64,000 nt of DNA, from assembly GCF_902506295.1 (NCBI RefSeq), contig NZ_LR733312.1:1211572-1275571 (forward strand). The letters are read 5' to 3'. The notes beneath the pieces are model-generated. The model did not search any database. It was not told the origin of the DNA and saw only the letters and a program-made list of their open reading frames with translations. Below, one piece after another: positions 1-12,738 of the stretch. The stretch is from Luteimonas sp. 9C (GTDB lineage Bacteria; Pseudomonadota; Gammaproteobacteria; Xanthomonadales; Xanthomonadaceae). A program made the translations under genes and the position numbers. Position 1 is the stretch's first letter; each line of letters opens with the position of its first letter.

Positions 1-1881
1 CTGCACGCGGTCGAGATTGAAACCGCCGGCCTTGTAACCGCGCGACGCCGACACGTAGGTCATCACGTCGTCCGACCAGTCGTAGGCGACCTTCAACGTG
101 CCCGACCATTCCTTCTCGGTGCGTTCCTGGAACGTGTTGCGGCCGTTGTGCGCGATGTTCGCCCAGGGCAGGCACATGAAGCCGGCGATCTGCGGCGCGA
201 CGGCCGGCACCAGGCCCGCCAGCAGCTGCTGCTGCAACGCCGGCGGCAGGCTGCCGAAACCGTTGATGCGTTGCGCCAGCGCGCCGCCGACCCGTGCCCC
301 CGGATTGGCCAGCGTCGCCGCGCAGCCCTGCGCGCCGTTGGGGTTGGTGTAGTCCGAGGTCAGCGTTTTCTTTTCCCGCGTGTAGCGCAGGCCCAGGGTG
401 ACGTCGAGCGCATCGGTGACGTGGAAGGTGTTGTTGGTGAAGATCGCCGCGCTCTTTGCGTTCTGCTCGTAGCGGTCCAGCGCGCCCTGACCGGTGAAGT
501 TGGTCCCGAACGGACGACCGCTGACCTGCGACAGGAACGTCGCGGGATTGGCGGTGTTGACCGTCAGGCCCAGCGGCGCGAGTTGCGCGGCGATCGCCGG
601 CAGCACCTGCGAAGCGACGGCGGTCGACAGGTACGGCTCGTAGGCGGCGCCGAAGAAGTACGAATCGTTGCGGCCCAGATCCTCGTCGGAATAGAACAGT
701 CCGACCATCCAGTCGATGCGCTCACCCGAACCGGTCAGGCGCAGTTCCTGGCTGAAGTTCTCGAACTTCACCAGCGAGCCGTCCGGGTTCGGCGGGCGGT
801 ACAGGATGTCCGCGCCGCTGTAGTCGAAGTCGATGCTGGTGATCGCTTCCCAGTCACGCGACGCGGTGATCGAGGTCAGCACGGCCTCGTTGGCCCACGG
901 CAGGGTCCAGTTGACCTCGGCCGAGACGCCCTTGTCCTTGAGGTCCTGTTCGGTCGTGCGGTTGGCGTAGGCGAGACGGCGGTCGAGGTCGACGACCGGA
1001 ATGATGCCCTCGCCGCCGGGCGTCAGCGCGTCGATGATCGCGGCGGTCGGACCGCGGAACGTGGTCATCGACACGCAGCAGTTTTCTTCGCGACTGGTGT
1101 AGTCGGCGATGAAGTTGATGTTGAGGTTGGACGTGGGTTCGAGCAGCAGCTGGCCGCGCAGCGAGTGGTAGTTCTGGTCGCCGTCTTCGGTTTCCCGGCG
1201 CGGGCCGCCCGAGGTGTCGACGTTGTCGACGCCGTCGCGCTTGCGCTTGGTCGCGAAGATGCGGAACGCCGCGTTGTCGCTGAGCGCATCGTTGTACGAC
1301 CCCGACACGCCGAGCAGGCCGTAGTTACCCACGGTGACCTCGCCCTCCACCGCCTGGGTGTAGCTCGGCCGCCGGGTGATCACGTTGATGACGCCGGCCG
1401 AGGTGTTCTTGCCGAACACCGTGCCCTGCGGTCCCTTGAGCACCTCGATGCGCTCCATCTCGCCGAGATCGCCGAAGCCCACGCTGTTGCGTGCGCGGTA
1501 GACGCCGTCGATGACGATGCCGACCGAGGATTCCAGACCCGGGTTGTCGCCCACCGTGCCGATGCCGCGGATACGCGCCGTGGTCTGCGCCGCGGACTGA
1601 GTGCTGGTGACGGTCAGACCGGGCACCAGGACCTGCATGTCCTTGATGTCGCGCACGCCGGTGTCCTGCAGCAACTGTTCCGGCAGCACGTTGATGACGA
1701 TCGGCACGTCCTGCAGCGCTTCTTCGCGCTTCTGGGCGGTGACGGTGATCGACGACAGCGTGGTCGGTACTTCGCTCTCCGGCGCGGTCGATTGTGCGAG
1801 CGCGGGTACGGAGACGGTGGCGGCCAACGCGACGACCACAGCATGACTGAGCAGGCTGCGCTGCAACTTACGTGAATCCAT
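1..1881 (-). CDS. TonB-dependent outer-membrane receptor (C-terminus beyond window)
   Basis: The frame stays open from an ATG at 1881 to base 1, giving 627 residues with the C-terminal barrel strands missing. It starts with a Sec signal peptide ending ALAQ (about residue 30), followed by a TonB-box-like stretch ([12 protein letters not shown]). The plug domain has typical motifs ([25 protein letters not shown]), and the barrel begins around residue 200. A purine-rich ribosome site (GGGGGA) lies just before the ATG. Such receptors import siderophores, vitamin B12 or carbohydrates using TonB energy. The plug resembles the broad TonB receptor group abundant in xanthomonads and sphingomonads, and no substrate can be assigned. 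It is divergent from mutS across 269 bp. Family certain, substrate unknown. Confidence 0.93.
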   Translation of the reverse strand, partial: MDSRKLQRSLLSHAVVVALAATVSVPALAQSTAPESEVPTTLSSITVTAQKREEALQDVPIVINVLPEQLLQDTGVRDIKDMQVLVPGLTVTSTQSAAQTTARIRGIGTVGDNPGLESSVGIVIDGVYRARNSVGFGDLGEMERIEVLKGPQGTVFGKNTSAGVINVITRRPSYTQAVEGEVTVGNYGLLGVSGSYNDALSDNAAFRIFATKRKRDGVDNVDTSGGPRRETEDGDQNYHSLRGQLLLEPTSNLNINFIADYTSREENCCVSMTTFRGPTAAIIDALTPGGEGIIPVVDLDRRLAYANRTTEQDLKDKGVSAEVNWTLPWANEAVLTSITASRDWEAITSIDFDYSGADILYRPPNPDGSLVKFENFSQELRLTGSGERIDWMVGLFYSDEDLGRNDSYFFGAAYEPYLSTAVASQVLPAIAAQLAPLGLTVNTANPATFLSQVSGRPFGTNFTGQGALDRYEQNAKSAAIFTNNTFHVTDALDVTLGLRYTREKKTLTSDYTNPNGAQGCAATLANPGARVGGALAQRINGFGSLPPALQQQLLAGLVPAVAPQIAGFMCLPWANIAHNGRNTFQERTEKEWSGTLKVAYDWSDDVMTYVSASRGYKAGGFNLDRVQ

Positions 1882-2150
1882 GTTGTCCCCCGAATGACGT
1901 GGTGTGGTTCTTTTCGAAAAAACCGCCCCCCGACGGCGTTGCGCCATCGGGATTCCCCGCCGTTCCGGCATGCGTGGGGGACAGACCGGAACGTCCGGCA
2001 GTCGCCTGCCGTGAACGGAAACCTAACACACCTTCCACACGCGTGCGCATGGAGCCGGCAGCGGCTGGAACACCGGCCCGGACCGGCCTCCGGAACCGCG
2101 GAAAACCGCGGTTTCGGGCAGACTATGCGGCCGGCCAAACGAGCGATTGG

Positions 2151-4751
2151 ATGTCTTCGCCCCAGCACACGCCATTGATGCAGCAGTTCTTCGCCGCCAA
2201 GGCCGATCACCCCGATGTGCTGCTGTTCTTCCGCATGGGCGATTTCTACGAGCTGTTCTACGACGACGCCCGCAAGGCCGCGCGCCTGCTGGACATCACC
2301 CTGACCCAGCGCGGCAATTCGGCCGGTGCGCCGATCCCGATGGCGGGCGTGCCGCATCACGCGGCCGAAGGGTACCTGGCGCGACTGGTCGCACTCGGCG
2401 AATCGGTGGCGATCTGCGAGCAGATCGGCGATCCCGCGGCGAGCAAGGGCCTGGTCGAACGGAAAGTGGTGCGCATCGTCACGCCGGGCACGGTGACCGA
2501 CGAGGCGCTGCTGCAGGAGCGTCGCGACACGCTGCTGATGGCGGTCGCCCGCAATCGCGCCGGGCAGTACGGCATCGCTTGGGCGGATCTCGCCGGCGGC
2601 CGTTTCCTGGTCTGCGAATGCGCCACCGAAGACATGCTCGAAGCCGAGATCGCGCGGCTGGATCCGGCCGAACTGCTGGTGCCCGACGAAGACGGCTGGC
2701 CGGGTTTCCTGTCCGAGCGCACCGGCGCGCGTCGTCGGCCGCCGTGGCTGTTCGACGCCGAATCCGGCCGTCGCCAGCTGCTGCAGTTCTTCGGCCTGCA
2801 CGACCTCACCGGCTTCGGCATCGACGACAAGCCACTGGCCGTGGCGTCTGCCGGCGCGCTGCTCGGCTACGTCGAGGAAACCCAGAAACAGCGGCTGCCG
2901 CACCTGACCTCGATTTCGGTGGAAAGCGGCGACGGCGCGATCGCGATGAACGCCGCGACGCGCCGCCATCTCGAACTCGACACGCGCGTCGACGGCGACA
3001 CCCGCAACACGCTGCTCGGCGTGCTCGATTCCACCGTCACGCCGATGGGCGGACGCCTGCTGCGGCGCTGGCTGCACCGGCCGCTGCGCGACCGCGCCGT
3101 GCTGGGCGAGCGCCTGCATGCGGTGCAGACGCTGATCGATTCCGGCGGCGACGAGACCCTGCGCGAGCGCTTCCGTGCGCTCGGCGACATGGAACGCGTG
3201 CTCACGCGCATCGCGCTGCGTTCGGCGCGCCCGCGCGACCTCTCCACGCTGCGCGACGGGCTGGCGATGCTGCCGGATCTGCGCGGCATCCTCGGCGCGC
3301 TCGATTCGCCGCGGCTGCGCGCCCTGCACGACAGCCTCGGCGAGCACGCGGGCGAAGCGCATCTGCTGGCCACCGCGCTGGTCGAACAGCCGCCGGTACT
3401 CGCACGCGAAGGCGGCGTGTTCGCCGATGGCCACGACGCCGAACTCGCCGAACTGCGGCGGCTGAGCACGCATGCCGACCAGTTCCTCGTGGATCTGGAA
3501 GCGCGCGAGCGCGAAGCCAGCGGCATCCCGACGCTCAAGGTCGGCTACAACCGCGTCCACGGCTATTACATCGAAGTCTCCAAGGCGCACGCGGCGAAAG
3601 CGCCCGCGCACTACACGCGCCGGCAGACGCTGACCAATGCCGAGCGCTACATCACCGAGGAACTCAAGACGTTCGAGGACAAGGTGCTGTCGGCGCGCGA
3701 GCGGTCGCTGGCGCGCGAGCGGCTGCTGTACGAACAGCTGCTCGACGCGCTCAACGATCGCATCGAGGCGCTCAAGCACTGCGCCGGCGCGCTCAGCGAA
3801 CTCGACGTGCTGGCCTGCTTCGCGCAGCGCGGACAGGCGCTGGACTGGTCGCGCCCGCAGCTCGACGACGCGCCCGGCATCCGCATCGAACGCGGCCGTC
3901 ATCCGGTGGTCGAGGCGGTGCGCCGCGACCCCTTCGAGCCGAACGATCTGGTGCTCGGCGACGGCGCGGAATTCGATGCGCGTCGCATGCTGGTCATCAC
4001 CGGCCCGAACATGGGCGGCAAGAGCACCTACATGCGCCAGAACGCGCTGATCGTGCTGCTCGCGCACATCGGGAGTTTCGTGCCGGCCTCGCGCGCGGTG
4101 ATCGGCCCGATCGACCGCATCCTCACCCGCATCGGCGCCGGCGACGATCTCGCCAAGGGCCAGTCGACCTTCATGGTCGAGATGGCCGAGACGAGTTACA
4201 TCCTGCATCACGCCACCGACCAGTCGCTGGTGCTGATGGACGAGATCGGCCGCGGCACCTCGACCTACGACGGACTCGCCCTGGCCGACGCCTGCGCGCG
4301 GCATCTGGCCGCCACGAACCGCAGCTACACCCTGTTCGCGACGCATTACTTCGAACTCACCGCGCTCGCGCAGCCGGGCAGCGGCATCGCCAACGTGCAT
4401 CTCGACGCGGTCGAGCATCGCGACAAACAGGGCGGCGAGACGCTGGTCTTCATGCACGCGGTCAAGGCCGGCCCCGCCGACCGCAGCTTCGGTCTGCAGG
4501 TCGCCGCGCTGGCCGGCCTGCCGAAAGCGGTGGTGCGCGACGCCCGCGCGCGCCTGGCCGAGCTCGAACAGCGGCGCCATGACACGCCTGCGCCCGCGCC
4601 GATGTCGGCGGGCACGCTCGACAGCCCGCAGCAGATCGGGCTGTTCGCGCCGGCCTCGGCCGCGCTCGAAGCACTGGCCGGGCTCGATCCGGACGAACTG
4701 ACGCCGAAACAGGCACTGGAAGCGCTCTATCGGCTTCGCGCTCTTCTCTGA
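2151..4751 (+). CDS. mutS: DNA mismatch repair ATPase MutS
   Basis: An 866-residue MutS, normal length for the family. It binds mismatches as a dimer and recruits MutL. The mismatch-reading Phe-X-Glu motif is F32-Y33-E34 (GDFYELF). The ATPase domain has a Walker A ([14 protein letters not shown], about residue 615) and Walker B/signature [14 protein letters not shown]. The C-terminus ends with the short helical segment used for tetramerisation ([17 protein letters not shown]). The frame is open upstream to 1872, but the ATG at 2151 puts the conserved N-terminus where the family begins; the upstream part has no similarity. It stands alone, divergent from the TonB receptor. No LexA-like site is visible. 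Confidence 0.97.
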   Translation: MSSPQHTPLMQQFFAAKADHPDVLLFFRMGDFYELFYDDARKAARLLDITLTQRGNSAGAPIPMAGVPHHAAEGYLARLVALGESVAICEQIGDPAASKGLVERKVVRIVTPGTVTDEALLQERRDTLLMAVARNRAGQYGIAWADLAGGRFLVCECATEDMLEAEIARLDPAELLVPDEDGWPGFLSERTGARRRPPWLFDAESGRRQLLQFFGLHDLTGFGIDDKPLAVASAGALLGYVEETQKQRLPHLTSISVESGDGAIAMNAATRRHLELDTRVDGDTRNTLLGVLDSTVTPMGGRLLRRWLHRPLRDRAVLGERLHAVQTLIDSGGDETLRERFRALGDMERVLTRIALRSARPRDLSTLRDGLAMLPDLRGILGALDSPRLRALHDSLGEHAGEAHLLATALVEQPPVLAREGGVFADGHDAELAELRRLSTHADQFLVDLEAREREASGIPTLKVGYNRVHGYYIEVSKAHAAKAPAHYTRRQTLTNAERYITEELKTFEDKVLSARERSLARERLLYEQLLDALNDRIEALKHCAGALSELDVLACFAQRGQALDWSRPQLDDAPGIRIERGRHPVVEAVRRDPFEPNDLVLGDGAEFDARRMLVITGPNMGGKSTYMRQNALIVLLAHIGSFVPASRAVIGPIDRILTRIGAGDDLAKGQSTFMVEMAETSYILHHATDQSLVLMDEIGRGTSTYDGLALADACARHLAATNRSYTLFATHYFELTALAQPGSGIANVHLDAVEHRDKQGGETLVFMHAVKAGPADRSFGLQVAALAGLPKAVVRDARARLAELEQRRHDTPAPAPMSAGTLDSPQQIGLFAPASAALEALAGLDPDELTPKQALEALYRLRALL

Positions 4752-4888
4752 GCGGCTCCGCGGCATCGGATGACGCGCTCCGGAAGTCCCGCATCGGCCG
4801 CATGGGACCAGCCCGGCGGCGGCCGGTCACCGGTGCGCGATGCGCGTGTGGGACATCCCGCGCGCGCGCCGCGCAGGGGATTCGCGGC

Positions 4889-4907
4889 CGATAGCCCGCT
4901 CCTATCG
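4889..4907 (+). promoter_or_regulatory. OxyR-like operator dyad upstream of katG
   Basis: A perfect 6-bp inverted repeat, CGATAG and CTATCG, with a 7-bp spacer. It contains ATAG-N7-CTAT, the known OxyR half-operator pattern. A further ATAG follows at 4909-4912, out of the canonical spacing. It lies 80 bp upstream of the katG start, as expected for peroxide-activated transcription. Assignment to OxyR is inferred from the motif and target; no oxyR gene is in the window. Confidence 0.55.
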
Positions 4908-4938
4908 AATAGACGCGAACAATCGATTTCCCAGTTGA

Positions 4939-7233
<2,295 letters not shown>

Positions 7234-7272
7234 TCGCTGCATGACGTCGCCCGCGGACGACGGGATGACCGG

Positions 7273-7304
7273 ACGCCGATGCACACACATCGGCGTTCGC
7301 GTTT
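7273..7304 (+). terminator. Hairpin after katG, possible terminator
   Basis: A 9-bp perfect stem (7273-7281 with 7288-7296) and 6-base loop, followed by a short T-containing tail without a true U-run. It sits 40 bp after the katG stop, so it may terminate or protect the katG transcript. Confidence 0.4.
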
Positions 7305-7383
7305 ACGGGTTCCGATCTTCGTGATGTCGCCGCGCGGGCGTCCTACACTCGATGCCCCGCTCCGTCACGGACCCGACGCCTCG

Positions 7384-8331
7384 ATGCCCATCGATCTCCG
7401 CAGACGCCGCCTGCTCCAGGCCGGCGCGCTGACCGCACTGGCGACCGCCCTGCCCGGTTTCGCACGCACGCCGGCGCTCGACGCGACGAGCACCGCTGAA
7501 GACGCGACCGCCGGCCTCGATCTGCGCGGCCGCACCATCGTGGTCACCGGCTGTACGTCCGGCATCGGCCAGGAAACCATGCGCGTGCTCGCGCTACGCG
7601 GCGCGCACGTGATCGGCACTGCGCGATCGCGTGCCACTGCCGAAGCGGCCTGCGCCGCGGTCGAAGGGCGTGCGACGCCCGTGGTGCTGGATCTCGCCGG
7701 CTTCGATTCGGTCGCCGCGGCGAGCGATGCGATCCGCGCACTCGACATGCCGGTCGACGCACTGGTCTGCAATGCCGGCGTGGTACTCGACGGTCTCGAG
7801 CAGGTGCGCGGCGTCGAGAAGACCTTCGTCGTCAACCACCTCGGCCATTACCTGCTGGTGCGGCGCCTGCTCGATCGCGTGAGCGCCGCGCCGCAGGGCC
7901 GCGTCGTCGTACTGGGCAGCGGCGACGAACGCAATGCGCCGCCGGGCGGCATCCAGTTCGACGATCTCTCCGGCGCGGGCTGGGACGCGCGCTACGCGCA
8001 TTCCAAACTCGCGAACGGCCTGTTCTCGCTGGAACTGTCGCGGCGCCTGGCCGGCACGCGGGCGACGTCCAACTGCGTCTCGCCCGGCCACACGCGCAGC
8101 AACATCCTGCGTCACGTGGGCAACCGTTATCGCGAGGACGCGCGCAGCGTGCAGCAGGGCGCGGCCACGCCGTGCTGGCTGGCGGCCTCGCCCGCAGCAG
8201 CCGGCATCACCGGCGCGTTCTACCGCGATTTCGCGCCCGCACCGCAGAGCGACATGCAGCGTGACACGGCGATGGCGGCGCGACTGTGGACCGCCTCCGA
8301 AGCCCTCGTCCGCGACTGGCTGCCCGACTGA
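7384..8331 (+). CDS. Tat-exported SDR-family oxidoreductase
   Basis: 315 residues. The N-terminus is a twin-arginine-type signal (RRRRLLQAGALTALATALPG), unusual for a short-chain dehydrogenase because it implies export of a folded enzyme, presumably with cofactor. The Rossmann core has the nucleotide motif TGCTSGIG (from T55), the NAG motif (VCNAGVV) and the catalytic Y204-x3-K208 (YAHSK). The layout resembles the WW-oxidoreductase/retinol-dehydrogenase-like SDR branch. I chose the ATG at 7384 because it places the twin arginines at residues 6-9; an ATG at 7324 is in frame but has no better ribosome site. Substrate unknown. It stands alone on the plus strand. Confidence 0.85.
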   Translation: MPIDLRRRRLLQAGALTALATALPGFARTPALDATSTAEDATAGLDLRGRTIVVTGCTSGIGQETMRVLALRGAHVIGTARSRATAEAACAAVEGRATPVVLDLAGFDSVAAASDAIRALDMPVDALVCNAGVVLDGLEQVRGVEKTFVVNHLGHYLLVRRLLDRVSAAPQGRVVVLGSGDERNAPPGGIQFDDLSGAGWDARYAHSKLANGLFSLELSRRLAGTRATSNCVSPGHTRSNILRHVGNRYREDARSVQQGAATPCWLAASPAAAGITGAFYRDFAPAPQSDMQRDTAMAARLWTASEALVRDWLPD

Positions 8332-8340
8332 CGTCGTCGA

Positions 8341-8580
8341 TCAGCCGGACGTCGGCGTCCCGAAGATCCGGATGCCGGACGCGCCCTCGCGGCACTCCCT
8401 GGGCAGCGAGTCCGCGCTCGGCGCGGGCGACCCCGGCAACTGCGCCGCGCGCAACTGCCGCGCGGCGTCCGCGCACCAGGCCGGGTACGGCGATCCCACA
8501 TCCGCCCGCATGCCGTCCTGGCTCGCACATCCCGAAAGTCCGATCACGCCCGCCAAGACGATGGTCTGCCGAATCCGCAT
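8341..8580 (-). CDS. Small hypothetical lipoprotein
   Basis: 79 residues. The N-terminus MRIRQTIVLAGVIGLSGCAS is a lipoprotein signal with lipobox LSGC; the mature Cys is residue 18. The mature part is short and Pro/Ala/Gly-rich, with two more cysteines (PAWCADA and PRECREG) that could form a disulphide in the periplasm. A GAGG ribosome site precedes the ATG. It ends 9 bp from the convergent SDR gene. No family recognised. The lipobox and ribosome site favour a real gene. Confidence 0.6.
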   Translation of the reverse strand: MRIRQTIVLAGVIGLSGCASQDGMRADVGSPYPAWCADAARQLRAAQLPGSPAPSADSLPRECREGASGIRIFGTPTSG

Positions 8581-8654
8581 CCTGCACCTCGCATTCCATG
8601 TGTCGTGAGGCGAGCATGCCGCATCGAGACGGCTTCGACTTGAACAGGCGCGGC

Positions 8655-9053
8655 TCAGAGCGCGTCGATGTCGCCGAGCGCGCGGATCAGTTTCCGCGCG
8701 CGCTTGTCGGGCTTGTGCTCCGGCGCCTGGTAGCCCGCCCGCGCAGCGCGCGCCTCGGCCGACCGCGCCAGACGCGCTTCACGCGACGCATCGGTTTCGC
8801 TGTACAGCGTCTGCGCGACGCTCGCCGGGCCTCGCGTGTCGGAAAGCGCCGCCACCGCGATTTCGAAGACCTCCTCGCCGCGCGCCACCCGCAATGCATC
8901 GCCGATGCGGACCGCGCGCGCGGGTTTCGCACGCTGTCCGCCGACATCGACCTTGCCGGTCTCGATCGCCTGTTTGGCCAGCGCGCGGGTCTTGAAGAAG
9001 CGCGCCGCCCAGAGCCAGAGGTCGAGGCGCACGCTGTCCATGGAATCGGTCAT
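8655..9053 (-). CDS. hslR: Ribosome-associated heat-shock protein Hsp15
   Basis: 132 residues, matching the 133 of E. coli Hsp15. The N-terminus is an S4 RNA-binding domain (VRLDLWLWAARFFKTRALAK) and the C-terminus a charged helical tail (ARAGYQAPEHKPDKRARK). Hsp15 binds free 50S subunits that carry a stalled nascent chain and helps recycle them. The ATG at 9053 shares one base with the histidine-kinase stop (TGATG); a GTG one codon upstream would give a 4-bp GTGA overlap. Either way it is the last gene of the two-component operon, an unusual partner that suggests joint stress expression. Confidence 0.9.
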   Translation of the reverse strand: MTDSMDSVRLDLWLWAARFFKTRALAKQAIETGKVDVGGQRAKPARAVRIGDALRVARGEEVFEIAVAALSDTRGPASVAQTLYSETDASREARLARSAEARAARAGYQAPEHKPDKRARKLIRALGDIDAL

Positions 9054-10386
9054 CACGCCGATATCGGTGCGCCGGCCGGCAAATCAAGCAGCGCGCGGAA
9101 TCCGCCCGGCAGATTTTCGAGCACCAGCGTGCCGTCATAGGACGCCGCGACGCTGTCGACGATCGACAGCCCCAGGCCATGCCCCGGCATCCGGCTGTCG
9201 AGGCGCACGCCACGTTGCAGCACCTGCGCCATCGCGTCGGCCTGCATGCCGGGACCGTCGTCGTCGACGGCGATCCGCACGCGCCAGTCGACGGATGTCG
9301 CATGGATGCGCACCTGCGCGTGCGCCCACTTCACCGCGTTGTCGACGAGATTGCCGAGCATCTCTTCCAGGTCCTCACGCGCACCGGCGAACACGAGATC
9401 CGGCGCCACCTCGCGGCGCAGCGAAACGCGATCGCCCGCGGTCTGCGCGAACAGTCCGCACAGGGCCTCGGCCACCGGCGCGATCGGCGTGCGCTGGCGT
9501 GCATCGGCGGCAAAGCCGCCCCCGAGCCGGCGTTCCACCTCGCCGCGCATGCGCTGCACCTGGGTCGACACCACGTCGGCAATGTCACCGCCCGGCCGCT
9601 GCGCTTCCGCCGACAGCACGGCGAGCGGCGTCTTCAGCGCATGCGCGAGATCCTCGGCGGCGTGTCGCGCGCGGGCGACGCGGCGTGCATGTTCGTCGAG
9701 CAGATCGTCGATCTGTTCCGCCAGCGGCGCCGCCTCGGCCGGCCAGCGCTCGGCACCGAAACGCACGTCGTCACCGTTGCGCACCCGCTGCAGGATGCGG
9801 CGCATGCGCCGCAGCGGACGCAGGCCCCATTCGATCTGCCAGGCCAGCAGCGCCAGCAGCGCCGCTGCCGCGCCGGCGAATGCCAGCATCGCGGCCTGCC
9901 GAAAGCCACGCGTCTCGGCGATGACATCGCCGCGATCGCCGGCGACGTGCACGGGAATGGGATCAGCGACACCCGGCAGCCGCAGCAGCTGCGCGCGCAT
10001 GCGCAGTTGCTGTCCGCGCGGGCCTTCCACGATCGACCACACCGCCGCAGTGCCGGGCACACCGTCGGCGACGAGTTCGTCGTCCCACAACGAGCGCGAT
10101 CGCACCGCGTCTGCGCCGTCACCGATGCGCCAGTACCAGCCAGAGAACACGCGTGCCCAGCGTTCGTCGGCAGGCGGCCGGCGCAACTGCCAGCCGCCAT
10201 CCGCACGCGCTTCGATCAGGCCGGCAAGCGTCGCGAAATCATCGTCGAGTCGGCTGTCGAGCGCGCGTTGTCCGGAGCGTTCGAACATCGCACCGAGCAG
10301 GCCACCTGCGATCACCGCAGAGATCGCCACACCCAGCGCGCCTGCCAGCCACAACCGCCAGCGCAGCGACAGCACGCGGCGTGTGC

Positions 10387-10390
<4 letters not shown>
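9053..10390 (-). CDS. PhoQ-like sensor histidine kinase
   Basis: 445 residues. A transmembrane helix at about 12-35 is followed by a periplasmic sensor of about 135 residues, a second helix near 170-190 and a HAMP-like linker. The H-box is AEDLAHALKTPLAVLSAEAQ with phospho-acceptor H250, then the N-box (LGNLVDNAVKW), G1 (DDDGPGM) and G2 (GHGLGLSIV). The His is in HALKTPL rather than HELRTPL, which is the PhoQ-like subgroup. It overlaps the regulator by 4 bp (ATGA), so the two are co-translated. The signal sensed is unknown; PhoQ relatives respond to divalent cations or cationic peptides. Confidence 0.9.
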
Positions 10391-11048
<658 letters not shown>

Positions 11049-11049
<1 letters not shown>

Positions 11050-11369
11050 CAGTCGTCGATCTCGACCTTGAGCAGGCGCCCGGTGCGCGCATCGTACTGC
11101 AGCTCCACCACGCGGCCGTCGCGCATCAGGATCTCAATCTCGTACTCGTCGTCATCCTGGTCGAGTTCGACTTCGATCACCCGCCCCGGGTATCGGCGCT
11201 CGGCATCGACGAGCAGGCGTTCGAGACGCACGAACTCGCCACTGCGCACGCCGTCGCGGGCGTAATCGGCGGTGCCCTGCGGGTCCTGCGCGTCGGCGTG
11301 CAGCGGCACGGCGAGTGGCGCGGCGACCAGGGCGGCGGCGAGTGCGATCGGAGCAATGAGCGTACGCAT
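11049..11369 (-). CDS. Exported PepSY-domain protein, first gene of the two-component operon
   Basis: 106 residues: a Sec signal peptide (cleavage near HADAQ, residue 28), then one PepSY-like unit of about 70 residues. The core pattern is RYPGRVIEVELDQDDDEYEIEI then DGRVVELQYDARTGRLLKVE. PepSY domains act in the periplasm as inhibitors, often of peptidases. The gene is the promoter-proximal member of the regulator/kinase operon, joined to the regulator by a 1-base overlap. It is clearly related to the divergent gene at 11497-11829. A role in tuning the sensor is plausible but inferred. Confidence 0.85.
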
Positions 11370-11496
11370 GACGCAAGTGTGGCAACGCGGATTAACAGAA
11401 CCGTGAACGGCTCGATCAGAACCGCGTTAAGCGCGATGCGGAGACTGGCGTCAACCGGTTGCAACCGGTGCTCCCCATCCAGACCGAGGAATCGCC
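11370..11496. promoter_or_regulatory. Divergent promoter region between two PepSY genes
   Basis: 127 bp shared by the two divergent PepSY genes. It holds an 8-bp direct repeat CAGAACCG at 11396-11403 and 11417-11424 (21 bp apart, two helical turns), flanked by TTAAC and GTTAA. A second repeat, CAACCGGT, occurs at 11452-11459 and 11462-11469. OmpR-family regulators bind direct repeats, so these are candidate sites for the adjacent regulator. No confident -10/-35 pair was assigned. Confidence 0.4.
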
Positions 11497-11829
11497 ATGA
11501 CCCGTACCGCCATTGCCAGCCTGATCACCGCCGCCGCGTTCGCCGTCGCTGCACCGCTCGCGTTCGCCCAGGACCGCGACGACCGTCGCGGCGACGACGA
11601 CCGCGTGCATGCCGTGGCCGCCGCCAAGGCGGATCCGCGCATGCGCGCCAACGGCGCCTCCCTCGACAGCATCCTCGCCGATGCGCAGCGGCAGCATCCG
11701 GGCCGCGTCATCGACGTGTCCTACGATGACGGCGAGTACGACATCGACATCCGCCAGAACGATGGCCGGATCGTGGAACTGGAGTACTCGGCGCGCACCG
11801 GTCGCATGCTCGAGGCCGAGTACGACTGA
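11497..11829 (+). CDS. Exported PepSY-domain protein, divergent paralogue
   Basis: 110 residues. The signal peptide is cleaved near PLAFAQ (residue 25). A very acidic/basic linker (DRDDRRGDDDR) leads into one PepSY-like unit (QHPGRVIDVSYDDGEYDIDI, then DGRIVELEYSARTGRMLEAEY). The core matches the protein encoded at 11049-11369 nearly position for position, so this is a local duplication inverted around the promoter. A GAGGAA ribosome site precedes the ATG, and a strong terminator follows, so it is monocistronic. It is a likely target of the neighbouring response regulator (inference). Confidence 0.85.
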   Translation: MTRTAIASLITAAAFAVAAPLAFAQDRDDRRGDDDRVHAVAAAKADPRMRANGASLDSILADAQRQHPGRVIDVSYDDGEYDIDIRQNDGRIVELEYSARTGRMLEAEYD

Positions 11830-11856
11830 CCGTCCGACGACAGCAGTCGCAACGAA

Positions 11857-11887
11857 GGGCGCTGGATCAGATCCAGCGCCCTTTTCT
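11857..11887 (+). terminator. Rho-independent terminator after PepSY gene
   Basis: Stem GGGCGCTGGA with TCCAGCGCCC around a TCAGA loop, followed by TTTTCT. It lies 27 bp after the stop codon. Confidence 0.85.
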
Positions 11888-12103
11888 GTGCGCTGGCGGT
11901 GCGGCCTGCGGGCAGCGCCCGCTGGCACATCCGGGAGGTGCTTCGGATCCCGATCGGAACGCTGACCGATGGCACGCAGCGAACTCCAATCCCTCACCCG
12001 GCGTGCTATGCGCGGAAATCTCTTTCGAGAGGATGTGCGGCTCGACCCGCTCGACACGCGCATGTCCGGACCCCGAACGCGCAGCGGCGAAACCCCTGAA
12101 CGC
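11888..12103. other. Intergenic, no gene seen
   Basis: Between the PepSY terminator and the convergent rplS terminator. Short open frames here lack ribosome sites and recognisable products. Nothing further is supported. Confidence 0.5.
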
Positions 12104-12126
12104 AAACGGCCGCCTTGCGGCGGCCG
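12104..12126 (-). terminator. Terminator after rplS
   Basis: An 8-bp GC stem (12107-12114 with 12119-12126) closed by a GCAA tetraloop on the minus strand, followed by a short T-run. It ends the S16-RimM-TrmD-L19 cluster. Confidence 0.7.
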
Positions 12127-12149
12127 TCGTGCGACTCGGAGCGGTCCGA

Positions 12150-12593
12150 TTACTCGGCAGCGGCAGCCGGTGCTGCAGCGGCTGCGGCCTTGTCGGCGCG
12201 CGCCTTCTCGTTCTTCGCCTTGGCGGACGCGGACAGGTCTTCCTTGATGCGCGCCTTCTTGCCTTCCAGGCCACGCAGGTAGTACAGCTTGCCGGCGCGG
12301 ACGGCGCCACGGCGCTTCACTTCCAGCGAGTCGATGGTGGCGCTGTGGGTCTGGAACACGCGCTCGACGCCGAAGCCGTGCGAGATCTTGCGGACGGTGA
12401 ACGCGGAGTTCAGACCGGCGTTCTTCTTGCCGATGACCACACCTTCGTACGCCTGCAGGCGCTCGCGGTTGCCTTCCTTGACCTTCACGTTGACGACGAC
12501 GGTGTCGCCGGGGCCGAACTCGGGGAGTTCGCGCGTGGTCTGGACGCTTTCGAAGTTCTGCAGCAGGGTGTGCAGGGAGGGCTTGTTGGTCAT
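12150..12593 (-). CDS. rplS: 50S ribosomal protein L19
   Basis: 147 residues. The conserved core [27 protein letters not shown] and [15 protein letters not shown] covers residues 1-118. L19 lies at the 30S-50S interface. Beyond the E. coli length there is a tail of about 30 residues, mostly Ala and Lys ([20 protein letters not shown]), probably a disordered rRNA-contacting extension. It is last in the rpsP-rimM-trmD-rplS order, with its own -10 and a terminator. Confidence 0.98.
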   Translation of the reverse strand: MTNKPSLHTLLQNFESVQTTRELPEFGPGDTVVVNVKVKEGNRERLQAYEGVVIGKKNAGLNSAFTVRKISHGFGVERVFQTHSATIDSLEVKRRGAVRAGKLYYLRGLEGKKARIKEDLSASAKAKNEKARADKAAAAAAPAAAAE

Positions 12594-12691
12594 GGTCTTG
12601 GCCTGTTGGTGTCGTTATTGGCGTGGTGCACGTGGACGCACGCTCTGGCTCGGCGAGCTCTTGGGCTCTGGGTGAAACGGGTTAGCCGCGC

Positions 12692-12697
12692 ATTATA
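12692..12697 (-). promoter_or_regulatory. -10 box of an internal rplS promoter
   Basis: A perfect TATAAT on the minus strand about 100 bp upstream of the L19 start, in the trmD-rplS gap. No good -35 is visible. It would allow L19 expression independent of trmD, matching the need for far more L19 than TrmD. Confidence 0.5.
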
Positions 12698-12738
12698 GAC
12701 GGGGTCGTCCGGCGAATGCCAGCACCCCGCAGACGGCA

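Noticed and set aside
1614..4766. Open frame of 1050 codons on the minus strand opposite mutS
   Set aside because: An antisense shadow of mutS and the receptor start; Arg/Ala/Gln-rich with no family motif. Very GC-rich codons leave the complementary frame open.
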